Part shown: one piece after another, positions 7,001-17,328 of the stretch
How the letters are laid out: every line of letters starts with the position of its first letter
How positions within the stretch are numbered: the stretch's first letter is position 1
Source: Tubiluchus corallicola
Lineage: Eukaryota; Priapulida; Priapulimorpha; Priapulimorphida; Tubiluchidae
Direction: 5' to 3'
Length of the DNA: 64,000 nucleotides
Assembly (NCBI GenBank): GCA_030141605.1
Contig: JAQGDQ010002393.1
Location: 1-64,000 of the forward strand
The notes under the pieces: model-generated
Seen by the model: the letters and a program-made list of their open reading frames with translations, nothing else
The model's database searches: none
Told to the model about the DNA's origin: nothing
Position numbers and translations under genes: made by a program

Positions 7001-8395
7001 ATGGAATATAGGATAGAAAGAGACACAATGGGTGAGGTGAAAGTTCCCAAAGAAAAGTATTGGGGGGCACAAACTCAACGTTCTAGAGAGAATTTTAAAA
7101 TAGGTAATGCTGCTTCTATGCCAATGGAGATTATTTACGCTTTTGGCTACCTTAAAAAAGCAGCTGCTTATACGAACACTGAGCTTAAAGTGTTATCAAA
7201 AGAAAAAAGAGATTTGATAGCACAAGTTTGTGATGAAATTATAGCAGGGGAGTTGGACGAACAGTTTCCGTTGGTAATATGGCAAACAGGTTCTGGAACA
7301 CAGTCTAATATGAATGTAAACGAGGTAGTAGCTAACCGTTCTCACGTGTTAGTAGGAAACAACTTAGGTGAGGGCAAAACAGATATTCACCCCAATGATG
7401 ATGTAAATAAATCGCAATCGTCTAACGATACATTCCCTACTGCAATGCATATTGCTGCATATAAAATGATTGTGGAGACGACCATACCTTCTGTAAAGCT
7501 GTTGAGAGACACACTAAACAAAAAAGCAGAAAAGTTTAAAGATGTGGTGAAAATAGGTAGAACGCATTGGATGGATGCTACGCCTCTTACTTTGGGACAG
7601 GAGCTTTCGGGCTATGTGTCTCAGTTAGATCACGGATTGAAAGCGTTAAATAACACCTTGTCCCATCTATCAGAATTAGCCTTGGGAGGAACAGCAGTAG
7701 GTACGGGGTTGAATACACCTAAGGGATATGCTGATAAAGTGGCAAAATATATTGCTGAGTTTACAAAACTTCCTTTTGTATCAGCAGAGAATAAATTTGA
7801 GTCGTTAGCAGCTCACGATGCTATTGTCGAAACGCACGGTGCGTTGAAACTTCTGGCAGTAAGTTTGATGAAAATAGCAAATGATATTCGTCTAATGGCA
7901 TCAGGACCTCGTTCAGGAATAGGAGAAATACTAATCCCTGAAAACGAACCGGGTTCTTCTATTATGCCGGGCAAGGTAAACCCTACGCAGATAGAAGCCC
8001 TCACAATGGTATGTACACAAGTACTGGGTAATGATGTGGCTATCAACATAGGAGGTACTAACGGACATTTTGAGTTGAATGTATTTAAACCTGTTATGAT
8101 TGCTAACTTTTTGCAATCGGCTCGTTTGTTGGGAGATGCTTGTGTATCATTAAACAATAATTGTGCCGTAGGTATAGAGCCTAACACAAAAAGGATACAG
8201 GAGCATTTGGAGAACTCCCTAATGTTAGTTACTTCGCTTAACACTTATATAGGCTATGAAAAAGCAGCCGAAATTGCAAAAAAGGCTTACAAGGAAAATA
8301 CTACCTTGCGAGATGCAGCTTTAAAGTTAGGCTATGTAACGGATGAAGAGTTTAATAAGTGGGTAGACCCCAAAAAGATGATAGGGTCGTTCTAA
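7001..8395 (+). CDS. fumC: Class II fumarate hydratase
   Basis: This 464-residue protein of the fumarase/aspartase superfamily converts fumarate to malate in the TCA cycle. Landmarks are [12 protein letters not shown] (about 101-112), [14 protein letters not shown], the [16 protein letters not shown] block, and the family signature [13 protein letters not shown] near residue 317. Length and the TH-MDA-PLTLGQE sequence favour fumarase over aspartase or argininosuccinate lyase. The enzyme needs no iron-sulfur cluster. It is transcribed alone and ends at a strong terminator. A TATATTTG box at 6908-6915 could be its promoter, but no -33 box goes with it. Confidence 0.95.
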   Translation: MEYRIERDTMGEVKVPKEKYWGAQTQRSRENFKIGNAASMPMEIIYAFGYLKKAAAYTNTELKVLSKEKRDLIAQVCDEIIAGELDEQFPLVIWQTGSGTQSNMNVNEVVANRSHVLVGNNLGEGKTDIHPNDDVNKSQSSNDTFPTAMHIAAYKMIVETTIPSVKLLRDTLNKKAEKFKDVVKIGRTHWMDATPLTLGQELSGYVSQLDHGLKALNNTLSHLSELALGGTAVGTGLNTPKGYADKVAKYIAEFTKLPFVSAENKFESLAAHDAIVETHGALKLLAVSLMKIANDIRLMASGPRSGIGEILIPENEPGSSIMPGKVNPTQIEALTMVCTQVLGNDVAINIGGTNGHFELNVFKPVMIANFLQSARLLGDACVSLNNNCAVGIEPNTKRIQEHLENSLMLVTSLNTYIGYEKAAEIAKKAYKENTTLRDAALKLGYVTDEEFNKWVDPKKMIGSF

Positions 8396-8443
8396 ATATG
8401 CGTATGTAATTAGAATGAAATATTTTTTGTTGCTTTCTATTTA

Positions 8444-8485
8444 GATTTATGGGCTAACAGTTGTTAGCCCATAAATCTTTTTTTT
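8444..8485 (+). terminator. Intrinsic terminator of fumC
   Basis: A near-perfect 16-bp stem (8444-8459 with 8462-8477) is followed by eight T residues. Confidence 0.9.
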
Positions 8486-8649
8486 ATGTAAGTTCTAATT
8501 TATATTAATAATCAGCAAAAGGAATTGTACAGAAGTTTAATACGAAATGTGCAAAAAAACAGCTGCTATTTTTCAGATGGTTGTAGCTGACTTATTGTAG
8601 CTCTTTTAAAGTATAATTGATTGCTAAGATTTCTGTTATTCTTAGTACC

Positions 8650-9672
8650 TTACTTCATTAAGAAAGAAAATTTGTCGATATTTTTAAGAGCAATACCCGT
8701 TCCTCTTGCCACTGCTAACAAAGGCTCTTCGGGTATGTGAAAGGGAATATTTATCTTTTCAAAAAATCTTTTGTCCAATCCTCGTAGCAATGCACCACCT
8801 CCAGTAAGATAGATGCCTTTTTTAGAAATATCGGCGTACAGTTCGGGAGGGGTTTGTTCTAATGCTGAAAGAATAGCCAGTTCTATTTTAGAAAGGGATT
8901 TTTCCAAAGAGTGAGCTACTTCTTGGTAAGATACAGGTACTTCGATAGGTAAAGAGGTAACCTGATTAGGACCACTCACTATATAGTTTTCGGGTGGTAC
9001 GTCCAAATCTATTAAAGCTGAGCCTACACTTATTTTAATGTCTTCTGCAGTTCTTTCACCTACTTTTACATTATGCTGGTGTCTCATATATTCTTGAATG
9101 TCTAATGTCAGGTCATCTCCTGCTATTCTAATAGACTTGTTTGTAACAATCCCTCCTAGTGAAATCACTGCAATTTCAGTTGTTCCTCCACCTATATCCA
9201 CTATCATATTTCCTTCAGGAGCTTCTACGTCTATTCCTATTCCTATTGCTGCTGCCATAGGTTCGTATATCATATAGGTCTCACTGCCTCCTGCTTGCTC
9301 AGCAGAATCTTTTACTGCTCTCAATTCTACTTCTGTACTACCTGATGGAACGCATATTACCATTTTCATTGATGGAGTAAAGGACCATGTTTTTATCTTA
9401 GCCATTTTTATCATTCCTCTTATCATTTGCTCTGCAGCGTTAAAATCTGCAATTACTCCATCACGTAAGGGGCGAATGGTTTTCATATTTTCGTGGGTCT
9501 TACCGTGCATTCTTTGAGCCTGTTGCCCTATTGCAACTACTTTGTCTGAGCGTTTATCTATCGCCACAATAGAAGGTTCGTTTACTACTATTTTATCTTC
9601 ACAGATAATAATGGTATTTGCTGTTCCTAAGTCAACGGCAATCTCCTGAGTCAAAAATGAAAATAATCCCAT
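8650..9672 (-). CDS. mreB: Rod-shape actin homologue MreB
   Basis: This 340-residue protein begins MGLFSFLTQEIAVDLGTANT, with the phosphate-1 motif DLGTANT. The phosphate-2 motif is MIVDIGGGTTEIAV and the adenosine motif is YLTGGGALLRG. MreB filaments under the inner membrane guide lateral wall synthesis and set rod shape. It sits 11 bases downstream of purH and is likely co-transcribed. In many Bacteroidota mreC, mreD, a class B PBP and rodA follow; here the strand runs into the end of fumC instead, so the rest of the elongasome must be elsewhere. Confidence 0.97.
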   Translation of the reverse strand: MGLFSFLTQEIAVDLGTANTIIICEDKIVVNEPSIVAIDKRSDKVVAIGQQAQRMHGKTHENMKTIRPLRDGVIADFNAAEQMIRGMIKMAKIKTWSFTPSMKMVICVPSGSTEVELRAVKDSAEQAGGSETYMIYEPMAAAIGIGIDVEAPEGNMIVDIGGGTTEIAVISLGGIVTNKSIRIAGDDLTLDIQEYMRHQHNVKVGERTAEDIKISVGSALIDLDVPPENYIVSGPNQVTSLPIEVPVSYQEVAHSLEKSLSKIELAILSALEQTPPELYADISKKGIYLTGGGALLRGLDKRFFEKINIPFHIPEEPLLAVARGTGIALKNIDKFSFLMK

Positions 9673-9683
9673 AAGTTATATAA

Positions 9684-11198
9684 TTAATGTTTAAAATGTC
9701 TTTTTCCAGTAAATATCATCGATACATTATTTTTATTACAAAATTCTATCGTATCATTGTCTCTAATAGACCCTCCCGGCTGTATCACAGTCTTTATACC
9801 TTCTTTATGTGCTATCTCAACACAGTCAGGGAAGGGGAAAAAAGCATCTGATGCCAATACTGCCCCATTAAGGTTAAAGCCAAACTTCTTTGCTTTAACG
9901 ATAGCCTGCTCCAAAGCATCTACCCTTGAGGTTTGTCCTACTCCACTGGCTATTAATTGTTTGTTTTTTGCCAAAACAATAGCATTGGATTTGGTGTGCT
10001 TCACTAATTTATTTCCAAAAAGTAAATCTTCCTTTTCCATATCTGTAGGAGAGGTATTTGTAACTACTTTCAAATCTTTATCTGTTTCTACTGTTGTGTC
10101 TTTTTCTTGCAGTAGTACTCCATTTAATAACGAACGGTATTGGTATTTTGTTGTTTTGTTCTCTTTTTGTAAAAGGATAATTCTATTCTTTTTTTGTTTC
10201 AAAATCTGTAATGCTTCTTCCGAATAACTAGGAGCTATGATTACCTCAAAAAATAATTTATGTATTTCTTCTGCTGTTTCCTTTTCTACTTCTATATTTG
10301 TAATAATGATGCCTCCAAAAGCTGATATGGGGTCGCCTGCCAAGGCTTTTTTCCACGCATTCACAGGATTCTTGCTACTTGCTACACCACAAGCATTATT
10401 ATGTTTTAGAATAGCAAAAGTAGTCTCCTCAAAATCATTTAGTAAGTTGTATGCTCCATCAATATCCAACAAATTATTATATGATATTTCTTTTCCGTGT
10501 AATTGTTGAAATAGTTTATCAAAATTCCCAAAAAACACTCCTTTTTGATGGGGGTTCTCTCCGTATCTTAATGTTTTTACATCATTGTGACTTTGACGGA
10601 AATAATTAATATTGTTTTCGTTGAAATAATTGAAAATTGCTGTATCATAATGTGAAGATGTAGCAAATGCTTCTAAAGCATATTGTTTACGGTCTTTTAT
10701 AGAAGTTTTCCCTTCTTGTTCGTTCAGTAAATCGTATAAATTCTTATATTGTTTTTGAGATGATACTATTAGCACATCTTTATAGTTTTTTGCCCCTGCA
10801 CGTATCAAAGAAATGCCTCCAATATCTATTTTTTCTATAATATCTTGTTCCGCAGCTTCTGATGCTACTGTATCCTCAAAAGGGTACAAATCTACTATTA
10901 CAAGGTCAATTTCAGGAATACTATACTTTTCCAATTGAGCTACGTCTTCTGTATTTTCACGTCTTGCTAAAATACCTCCGAATACATTAGGGTGTAAAGT
11001 TTTTACTCTACCATTAAGAATAGAAGGATATGTGGTAAGTCCTTCCACAGAATTTACCTTTACATTCAAAGACTCTATATAATCTTTAGTACCTCCTGTA
11101 GAAAATATTTGTATTCCTAATGCATTTAACTTAGCAATAATCTTGTCCAAACCTTTTTTGTGATAAACCGAGATTAGCGCTGTTTCTATCTTTTTCAT
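9684..11198 (-). CDS. purH: Bifunctional AICAR transformylase/IMP cyclohydrolase
   Basis: This 504-residue protein carries out the last two steps of IMP synthesis. The N-terminal IMP cyclohydrolase (MGS-like) domain shows ALISVYHKKGL, IFSTGGT and GRVKTLHPNVFGGIL. The C-terminal transformylase domain has LRYGENPHQKGVFFG and the catalytic KHNNACGVA. The ending IFTGKRHFKH is standard for the family. It leads the purH-mreB pair. A CAAATGTA (-7 on the minus strand, 11240-11247) lies about 40 bases upstream, without a clear -33. Confidence 0.97.
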   Translation of the reverse strand: MKKIETALISVYHKKGLDKIIAKLNALGIQIFSTGGTKDYIESLNVKVNSVEGLTTYPSILNGRVKTLHPNVFGGILARRENTEDVAQLEKYSIPEIDLVIVDLYPFEDTVASEAAEQDIIEKIDIGGISLIRAGAKNYKDVLIVSSQKQYKNLYDLLNEQEGKTSIKDRKQYALEAFATSSHYDTAIFNYFNENNINYFRQSHNDVKTLRYGENPHQKGVFFGNFDKLFQQLHGKEISYNNLLDIDGAYNLLNDFEETTFAILKHNNACGVASSKNPVNAWKKALAGDPISAFGGIIITNIEVEKETAEEIHKLFFEVIIAPSYSEEALQILKQKKNRIILLQKENKTTKYQYRSLLNGVLLQEKDTTVETDKDLKVVTNTSPTDMEKEDLLFGNKLVKHTKSNAIVLAKNKQLIASGVGQTSRVDALEQAIVKAKKFGFNLNGAVLASDAFFPFPDCVEIAHKEGIKTVIQPGGSIRDNDTIEFCNKNNVSMIFTGKRHFKH

Positions 11199-11459
11199 CT
11201 TATCTTTAGAAGCAATTTTTTAAACTTTTTTAACAATTGCAAATGTATAAAATACTTGCTATAAAACGTATCCTTTTTCTTAATTTATTTAGGTAATTTT
11301 TTCTTTGTAATAAGTATTGTTTGTTTCTGTTTTTTTGAACAAGGAGTGAAACTATAAATTAACAAAGAGTTTTAGCCCTGACAGTGAAAAATGTAGAGTT
11401 GAAATGTTAGAAAATAATTTGTCTAATAATAGTCTTATGTTCATATGTTTTCTAAACAA

Positions 11460-11488
11460 AAAAAGGCTCTTAAAAAAAGAGCCTTTTT
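11460..11488. terminator. Terminator downstream of ilvC
   Basis: An 11-bp stem built on AAGGCTCT/AGAGCCTT (11460-11470 with 11478-11488) has A/T runs on both sides. It follows the ilvC stop on the minus strand. Confidence 0.85.
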
Positions 11489-11508
11489 GGATTAGAGAAT
11501 CAAAATAT

Positions 11509-12558
11509 TTATTTATTTTCTGGTCTCAACTTTCTTACGGTTGCTCCAGCTTGCCACATTTCTGATTCTCTCAACTCTTTAAGTTCTTTTTCTAATTTTT
11601 CTCGATAATCAGATTGACTGTTAGAATCGATAGAGCGTTGAGCTTCATTACCCTTTGCTACCTCGCTATACAACTCTTTGAATACGGGTAAGGATGCATC
11701 TTTAAATTTTTTCCACCAATCTAATGCCCCACGTTGTGCAGTAGTAGAGCAGTTAGCATACATCCAGTCCATACCATTTTCGGCCACAAGTGGCATAAGG
11801 CTTTGCGTAAGCTCTTCAACCGTTTCGTTAAATGCTTCTGAAGGAGTATGTCCATTTTCACGCAACACCTCGTACTGTGCTGCAAAAATACCCTGTATAG
11901 CTCCCATCAATGTTCCTCTCTCACCAGTAAGGTCTGAGTATACTTCTTTCTTGAAAGTAGTTTCAAACAAATAACCAGAACCTATTCCTATACCTAATGC
12001 AATAGCAGTTTCTTTGGCATTGCCACTAGCGTCTTGGAATATAGCATAGCTTGAGTTCAAGCCTCTACCTTCTAGGAACATACGGCGTAAACTTGTTCCT
12101 GAACCTTTTGGAGCCACAAGTACTACATCTGCATCTTTTGGAGGTATAATTTTAGTTCTCTCTTTGTAAGTAACACCAAAACCATGAGAAAAATACAAAG
12201 TTTTACCTGCAGTAAGATGCTTTTCTACCGTAGGCCATACAGCAATCTGTCCTGCATCTGACAATAAGTACATAATAATAGTAGCTTTTTCTAAAGCTTC
12301 TTCTATATCAAAGAGGTCAGAGCCTTCTTTCCAGCCATCTTTTACTGCTCTGTCCCAATCGTTTTTAAACTGCTTAGATTGCCCTATAATAACGTTAAAA
12401 CCATTATCTTTCAAATTAGCTGCTTGTGCAGGTCCTTGTACTCCATAGCCAATAACTGCAATAGTTTCGTTCTTTAATGTTTCCTGTGCTTTTTCCAAAG
12501 GAAATTCTTCGCGCATTACAACATTTTCTTCTGTGCCTCCAAAATTTAATTTTGCCAT
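11509..12558 (-). CDS. ilvC: Ketol-acid reductoisomerase
   Basis: This 349-residue enzyme rearranges and reduces acetolactate in valine and isoleucine synthesis. The NAD(P)H-binding loop is IAVIGYGVQGPAQAANLKDNG (about 33-53). The Mg-binding C-terminal knotted domain contains DLTGERGTLMGAIQG and ANCSTTAQRGALDWW. The gene has its own consensus promoter at 12599-12629 as well as its place at the end of the ilvD-B-N-C series, and is followed by a clear terminator. Confidence 0.95.
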   Translation of the reverse strand: MAKLNFGGTEENVVMREEFPLEKAQETLKNETIAVIGYGVQGPAQAANLKDNGFNVIIGQSKQFKNDWDRAVKDGWKEGSDLFDIEEALEKATIIMYLLSDAGQIAVWPTVEKHLTAGKTLYFSHGFGVTYKERTKIIPPKDADVVLVAPKGSGTSLRRMFLEGRGLNSSYAIFQDASGNAKETAIALGIGIGSGYLFETTFKKEVYSDLTGERGTLMGAIQGIFAAQYEVLRENGHTPSEAFNETVEELTQSLMPLVAENGMDWMYANCSTTAQRGALDWWKKFKDASLPVFKELYSEVAKGNEAQRSIDSNSQSDYREKLEKELKELRESEMWQAGATVRKLRPENK

Positions 12559-12598
12559 AATTTTAAATTAATTCATTTATTTTCAAGTAAATACTTCT

Positions 12599-12629
12599 CA
12601 AATATATAAGGTTTTAATACTAAAACCAA
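12599..12629 (-). promoter_or_regulatory. Internal promoter of ilvC
   Basis: On the minus strand the -33 TTG (12627-12629) and -7 TATATTTG (12599-12606) are 20 bases apart, in the ilvN-ilvC gap. ilvC could therefore be expressed independently of ilvB-ilvN. Confidence 0.65.
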
Positions 12630-12640
12630 AAAAACATAAT

Positions 12641-13174
12641 CTAACTTTCTTCCATCATTTTTCTCAACTTCTTCAAATATTCAGAAATCATTTTTTTAGG
12701 TTTTGATATAGCTACACGTCCCGAACGTGCAAACTGCAAAATACCGTACGGAGCCAATTCATCGTACAATTTTTGTGTATCTTTCTTGTAGCCTGTTTTG
12801 CTTATCACTATAAATTCATTGTTAAGAGCCAAAACACTCGCCTGACGTTTTCTAATAATTTTTTCAAAATCATCGTCTTTAAACTTAGATACCGCTAGCT
12901 TGTACAAGGCCATTTCTTGATGCACTATTTCATTCTCTTTAAAGAAAAAAGCCTTGAAAACACCTATCTGCTTATCTATTTGCTTGGTAACTTTTTTAGC
13001 AATATCCTCTTTCATTTGTGATACAATAGTAAATCTATACACACCAGTTATCCCTGATTGAGAAGTTGTCAAACTATCAATATTTAACTTCCTTCTTGTA
13101 AATATCATTGTTATTTGTGTTAATAAACCCACAGCATTTTCCGTGAAAACAGAAAAAGTAAATTCTTGTTTCAT
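12641..13174 (-). CDS. ilvN: Acetolactate synthase small (regulatory) subunit
   Basis: This 177-residue protein opens with an ACT domain (FTFSVFTENAVGLLTQITMIFTRRKLNIDSL). A second ACT-like C-terminal half follows (FIVISKTGYKKDTQKLYDELAPYGILQFARSGRVAI). It activates the catalytic subunit and mediates feedback inhibition by valine in the family. Its position between ilvB and ilvC supports the call. The ilvB-ilvN gap is 79 bases. Confidence 0.93.
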   Translation of the reverse strand: MKQEFTFSVFTENAVGLLTQITMIFTRRKLNIDSLTTSQSGITGVYRFTIVSQMKEDIAKKVTKQIDKQIGVFKAFFFKENEIVHQEMALYKLAVSKFKDDDFEKIIRKRQASVLALNNEFIVISKTGYKKDTQKLYDELAPYGILQFARSGRVAISKPKKMISEYLKKLRKMMEES

Positions 13175-13253
13175 AGTTATATATGATTTAATTAAAACTA
13201 AAATCTAACAATTGAGAATATATATTCGTAGTTATTAGATTTTAAATATTAGT

Positions 13254-14969
13254 TTATTCTTCCAACATTATTTCAGAAACAGACGAACCCGGTGCAACCA
13301 TAGGAAATACATTGTCCTCTCGTTTTACCTCTATCTCTAACAGGAAAGGTCCCTTATGTCCAAGCATCTTTTCTATCCCATTTTCCATATCCTCGTTTTT
13401 TTCTATCCTCAAAGCATCTATACCGAAAGAATTGGCAAGGGCAATAAAGTCAGGATTTTTCAATTCTGTTTCAGAATACCTGCTTTCAAAAAACAACTGT
13501 TGCCATTGTCTTACCATTCCCAAAAATTTATTATTGAGAATTACCACCTTCACAGGCAAATTATTTTCCCTAATGGTCATCAACTCTTGCATAGTCATCT
13601 GAAAGCCACCATCACCTACAAATACTATTACGTTTTTGTTGGGAGAGCCTATTTGTGCTCCAACAGCCGAAGGCAAGCCAAATCCCATAGTTCCAAGCCC
13701 ACCTGATGTAATCCATTCGTCACCCTCCTTAAACTTAAAGTAGCGAGCTGCCATCATCTGATGTTGTCCTACATCTGTTACTACAATTGATGAGTCCTTT
13801 GACTTATCGGAAATCATTTTTACTGCTTCTGCCATTTTAGGTTGAACACTATCAGTGCTTATTAGCTTACCATCTATTTTCTTATCTTCCAACTTGTTCA
13901 ACTCCTTAAACCTATCTATCCAACTTTTGTAATCTCCTCTTTTTACCTGTTTTCTTAGTTGGCTCAATGCTATTTTTGCGTCTGCAATAATAGCCACATC
14001 GCATTTCACATTCTTATTAACCTCCGAAGGGTCTATCTCTATATGTATCACCTTAGCTTTAGCTGCATAGGTTTTTAAATCGCCCGTTACTCTATCATCA
14101 AAGCGCATCCCCACAGCAATTAACAAATCGCTTTCGTTGGTATTTACATTCGGAGCATAGTGTCCGTGCATCCCCAGCATTCCTTTAAATAAAGTATGCT
14201 CTGTGGGTACGGCAGACAACCCTAAGAGTGTTGAAGCAAAAGGAATACCTGATTTCTCAATAAACTGCAACAACTCCTGTTCTGCTTTTGCCAGTTTCAC
14301 ACCTTGTCCTACTAATATCAAAGGTTTCTTTGCCTCTTCTATTAATTTAGCAGCATCTAACAACGATTGTTCGCTTATGTTAGGTTCAGGTGTATAAGAC
14401 AAAATCTTAGTTGTTTTTTCGTACTTAAACTCTTCAAGAATAGATTGTTGAGCATCTTTGGTAATGTCTATAAGCACAGGACCAGGACGCCCTGACCGTG
14501 CCAAATAAAATGCTTTTGATACAATAGTAGGAATTTCTTCTACCTTAGTAATTTGAAAGTTCCATTTGGTTATTGGCATAGACACACTAATAATATCTAC
14601 TTCCTGAAAAGCATCAGACCCCAACAATGGAGAGGCCACTTGCCCTGATATACAAACTAGGGGGGTAGAATCTACAAAAGCATCTGCAATACCAGTAATA
14701 AGGTTGGTAGCCCCGGGTCCCGAAGTAGATAAACATACTCCTACTTTGTTTGATACACGTGCATACCCTTGTGCAGCGTGAACGGCACCCTGTTCGTGTC
14801 GTGTCATATAATGCTTTAACTCTTTTTTATAAGCAAAGAGAGCATCGTACACAGGCATAATTTGTCCTCCCGTATAGCCAAAAATACAGTCTACTCCTTC
14901 GTTTAATAACGATAACATTAGAGCTTCTGCACCAGTTATATTCTTTTTATTACTATCTTTTTCTGTCAT
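13254..14969 (-). CDS. ilvB: Acetolactate synthase large (catalytic) subunit
   Basis: This 571-residue ThDP-dependent enzyme condenses pyruvate with pyruvate or 2-ketobutyrate. The N-terminal PYR domain has FGYTGGQIMPVYDAL and RHEQGAVHAAQGYAR, with the catalytic Glu59. The central FAD domain and the PP domain follow; the latter has the ThDP motif GDGGFQMTMQEL...NN and VILNNKFLGMVRQWQ. The C-terminus ends in VAPGSSVSEIMLEE. It forms the holoenzyme with IlvN, encoded next. The upstream gap to ilvD is unusually long (about 370 bases) and contains a gene remnant. Confidence 0.96.
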   Translation of the reverse strand: MTEKDSNKKNITGAEALMLSLLNEGVDCIFGYTGGQIMPVYDALFAYKKELKHYMTRHEQGAVHAAQGYARVSNKVGVCLSTSGPGATNLITGIADAFVDSTPLVCISGQVASPLLGSDAFQEVDIISVSMPITKWNFQITKVEEIPTIVSKAFYLARSGRPGPVLIDITKDAQQSILEEFKYEKTTKILSYTPEPNISEQSLLDAAKLIEEAKKPLILVGQGVKLAKAEQELLQFIEKSGIPFASTLLGLSAVPTEHTLFKGMLGMHGHYAPNVNTNESDLLIAVGMRFDDRVTGDLKTYAAKAKVIHIEIDPSEVNKNVKCDVAIIADAKIALSQLRKQVKRGDYKSWIDRFKELNKLEDKKIDGKLISTDSVQPKMAEAVKMISDKSKDSSIVVTDVGQHQMMAARYFKFKEGDEWITSGGLGTMGFGLPSAVGAQIGSPNKNVIVFVGDGGFQMTMQELMTIRENNLPVKVVILNNKFLGMVRQWQQLFFESRYSETELKNPDFIALANSFGIDALRIEKNEDMENGIEKMLGHKGPFLLEIEVKREDNVFPMVAPGSSVSEIMLEE

Positions 14970-15021
14970 AATCCTATTAATATTTTAAATAGCTTACAAT
15001 ATATTATCTAATTTAGATAAA

Positions 15022-15234
15022 TTAAATAATATGGTCTTTAATTTTCCAAGTATCCAATTCTTCTATTTTAGGTCTTGGGTTTAATAATTCAAATTCTCTT
15101 TTTTGTTTAGGATTTGTCTTTACTTTCTTTGAAGAATAACATTCTCTATACACTAGTCTACGTAATACTTTATTGCTTTTACCATATTGATTGGGAGCGA
15201 AAGCTCCAATATCTTTTTCATTCTCGCAATTTTT
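15022..15234 (-). pseudogene. Remnant reading frame between ilvD and ilvB
   Basis: An open frame without a start codon reads about 70 residues, including FAPNQYGKSNKVLRRLV, a CYSSKKVKTNP stretch and REFELLNPRPKIEELDTWK, and ends with a stop at 15022. It is closed by a stop immediately upstream (about 15235). The basic, patterned sequence looks like the C-terminal part of a former protein, which I cannot name. It lies in the only large gap of the ilv gene series. Confidence 0.4.
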
Positions 15235-15337
15235 TTACGTTTTTAATTTTTGTTCCTTGATTTCTTAACTGCAAATTGTTTGACTTAATGTTGAGATTCG
15301 TTTTTTACAATTTCGCAATATTTTCTATTTGTTTCAC

Positions 15338-17164
15338 TTAAATTATTCTTACAGCACCTTTATCAGCAGAGCTTACAAACCTTGAATACAGTTTTAAGGC
15401 TTTTGATACCTCCCTCTTCCTATCTGTAGGCATAAAAGCCTGTTTTCCCTTTGCTTCCTCTTCTTTCCTTCTTTCTAGTAACTGTTTGTCGCTTAATACT
15501 GCATCTATTTTCCTGTTAGGAATATCTATCTCTATAAAGTCTCCATCTCTTACAAGGGCAATATTACCTCCTGCTGCTGCCTCTGGTGATACGTGTCCTA
15601 TAGACAAGCCAGAAGTCCCTCCTGAAAATCTTCCATCAGTAATTAAGGCGCACTGTTTGTCCAATTTCATTGATTTAAGGTACGAAGTGGGGTATAACAT
15701 TTCTTGCATACCAGGTCCCCCTTTGGGTCCTTCGTACCTGATGATGACGACATCTTTTGCTTTTACCACGCCATTGAGTATTGCCTCGCAAGCTTCATCT
15801 TGTGAGGAAAAAGTGCGAGCCACGCCCTTGAACTGAAATACCGAAGCATCTACTCCTGCTGTTTTGATGATGCAACCATCTTGAGCAATATTACCGTACA
15901 ACACTGCTAAGCCACCATCCTTATTATAAGCATTTTCAATGTTTCTTATACAGCCTTTCTCTCTATCAGTATCAAGTTCCTTATATCTGTTGTTTTGTTC
16001 TCCCATTTTAGTAGTACGTACCAGACCGGGGGCAACTTGTGCGTTTTCTGTTGCTTCTTCAATAGCTGTAGAACGTTGTATATCATATTGTTCGATAGCC
16101 TCTCCTAAGGTAAGTCCATCTACTCTATATGCTGTAGTGTCCAGTAGGTTGCCGCGTTCCAACTCACCCATAATAGAGAGTATACCGCCTGCTCTGTTTA
16201 CATCTTGTATGTGGTAATGCGAACTGGGAGCAACCTTACAAATATTAGGCGTAATATGTGACAGTTGGTCTATATCCTTCATTGTAAAGCTCACATTTGC
16301 CTCATTAGCAACTGCAAGTAGGTGTAATACGGTGTTGGTAGATCCCCCCATTGCTATATCTAACGTCATAGCATTCTTGAAAGCCTCCTTTTTAGCAATA
16401 CTACGAGGCAATACCCTTTCATTTCCCTTTTCATAATAGTCGTAAGCCATTTCTACTATACGGTTGGAAGCTTTTTTAAAAAGTTTTTTCCTTTGAGTAT
16501 GTGTAGCAAGTATTGTTCCGTTGCCCGGTAGCGACAATCCCAAAGCCTCTGTGAGGCAGTTCATAGAATTGGCAGTAAACATTCCCGAACACGAACCACA
16601 AGTGGGGCAAGCTGCCTCTTCTATTTCCTGTAATTCCTCCTCTGATATATTAGGGTCGGCAGCCATTACCATAGCGTCTACAAGGTCGTAAGATTTATTT
16701 TTGAGTACTCCTGCCTCCATTGGTCCTCCTGATACAAATATAGTAGGTATGTTCAATCGCATAGATGCTAATAGCATACCCGGAGTTATTTTATCGCAGT
16801 TAGAAATACATATCATTGCATCTACCTTATGAGCATTGCACATATATTCTATGCTATCAGCAATAAGATCTCTTGAAGGTAAAGAATACAACATTCCATC
16901 GTGTCCCATAGCAATACCATCGTCAATAGCAATACTATTAAACTCTGCTGCAAAGCAACCTAACTTTTCTATATGCTGTTTTACTTCTTGTCCTATTTCG
17001 TGGAGGTGTGTATGTCCTGGAACAAACTGCGTAAAAGAATTAACCACAGCAATAAGAGGTTTGCCAAATTGCTCTGGCTTCATTCCATTAGCTCTCCACA
17101 GGCTACGAGCACCTGCCATTAATTTTCCTTCTGTTACAGCTGAACTTCTGAGTTTTATTTTCAT
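15338..17164 (-). CDS. ilvD: Dihydroxy-acid dehydratase
   Basis: This 608-residue enzyme converts dihydroxy-acids to branched-chain 2-keto acids. It is of the long, Escherichia coli-like type: [21 protein letters not shown], then [13 protein letters not shown]. Iron-sulfur cluster cysteines lie in [11 protein letters not shown] and [11 protein letters not shown]. The later [20 protein letters not shown] is the family signature. It is the first gene of the minus-strand ilv series and has a consensus promoter at 17202-17232 with a short leader of about 30 bases. That leaves no room for a leader-peptide attenuator. Confidence 0.96.
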   Translation of the reverse strand: MKIKLRSSAVTEGKLMAGARSLWRANGMKPEQFGKPLIAVVNSFTQFVPGHTHLHEIGQEVKQHIEKLGCFAAEFNSIAIDDGIAMGHDGMLYSLPSRDLIADSIEYMCNAHKVDAMICISNCDKITPGMLLASMRLNIPTIFVSGGPMEAGVLKNKSYDLVDAMVMAADPNISEEELQEIEEAACPTCGSCSGMFTANSMNCLTEALGLSLPGNGTILATHTQRKKLFKKASNRIVEMAYDYYEKGNERVLPRSIAKKEAFKNAMTLDIAMGGSTNTVLHLLAVANEANVSFTMKDIDQLSHITPNICKVAPSSHYHIQDVNRAGGILSIMGELERGNLLDTTAYRVDGLTLGEAIEQYDIQRSTAIEEATENAQVAPGLVRTTKMGEQNNRYKELDTDREKGCIRNIENAYNKDGGLAVLYGNIAQDGCIIKTAGVDASVFQFKGVARTFSSQDEACEAILNGVVKAKDVVIIRYEGPKGGPGMQEMLYPTSYLKSMKLDKQCALITDGRFSGGTSGLSIGHVSPEAAAGGNIALVRDGDFIEIDIPNRKIDAVLSDKQLLERRKEEEAKGKQAFMPTDRKREVSKALKLYSRFVSSADKGAVRII

Positions 17165-17201
17165 TGATTCTTTCTATTTCTTATAGAGTAATTCCATCTT
17201 G

Positions 17202-17232
17202 CAAAGTTAGGTATAATAAATTTTTATGACAA
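17202..17232 (-). promoter_or_regulatory. Promoter of ilvD
   Basis: On the minus strand the -33 TTG (17230-17232) and -7 TAACTTTG (17202-17209) are 20 bases apart. The start site lies near 17195. Confidence 0.7.
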
Positions 17233-17263
17233 AAATTTTGTTTGAATTTATTGTTATAAAAAG

Positions 17264-17294
17264 TTGTGTGATTTTTTAATTAGTGCTATATTTG
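17264..17294 (+). promoter_or_regulatory. Promoter of the NigD-like lipoprotein
   Basis: TTG at 17264-17266, then 20 bases, then TATATTTG at 17287-17294. The ATG at 17329 lies about 30 bases past the expected start site. Confidence 0.7.
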
Positions 17295-17328
17295 CTTTTT
17301 AACTTTTTAAATTAATATTTTGTTTATT

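Noticed and set aside
13312-13706. Long frames opposite ilvB and similar ones opposite purH, ilvD and porU
   Set aside because: The sense strand encodes well-conserved enzymes; the opposite frames have no motifs or promoters.
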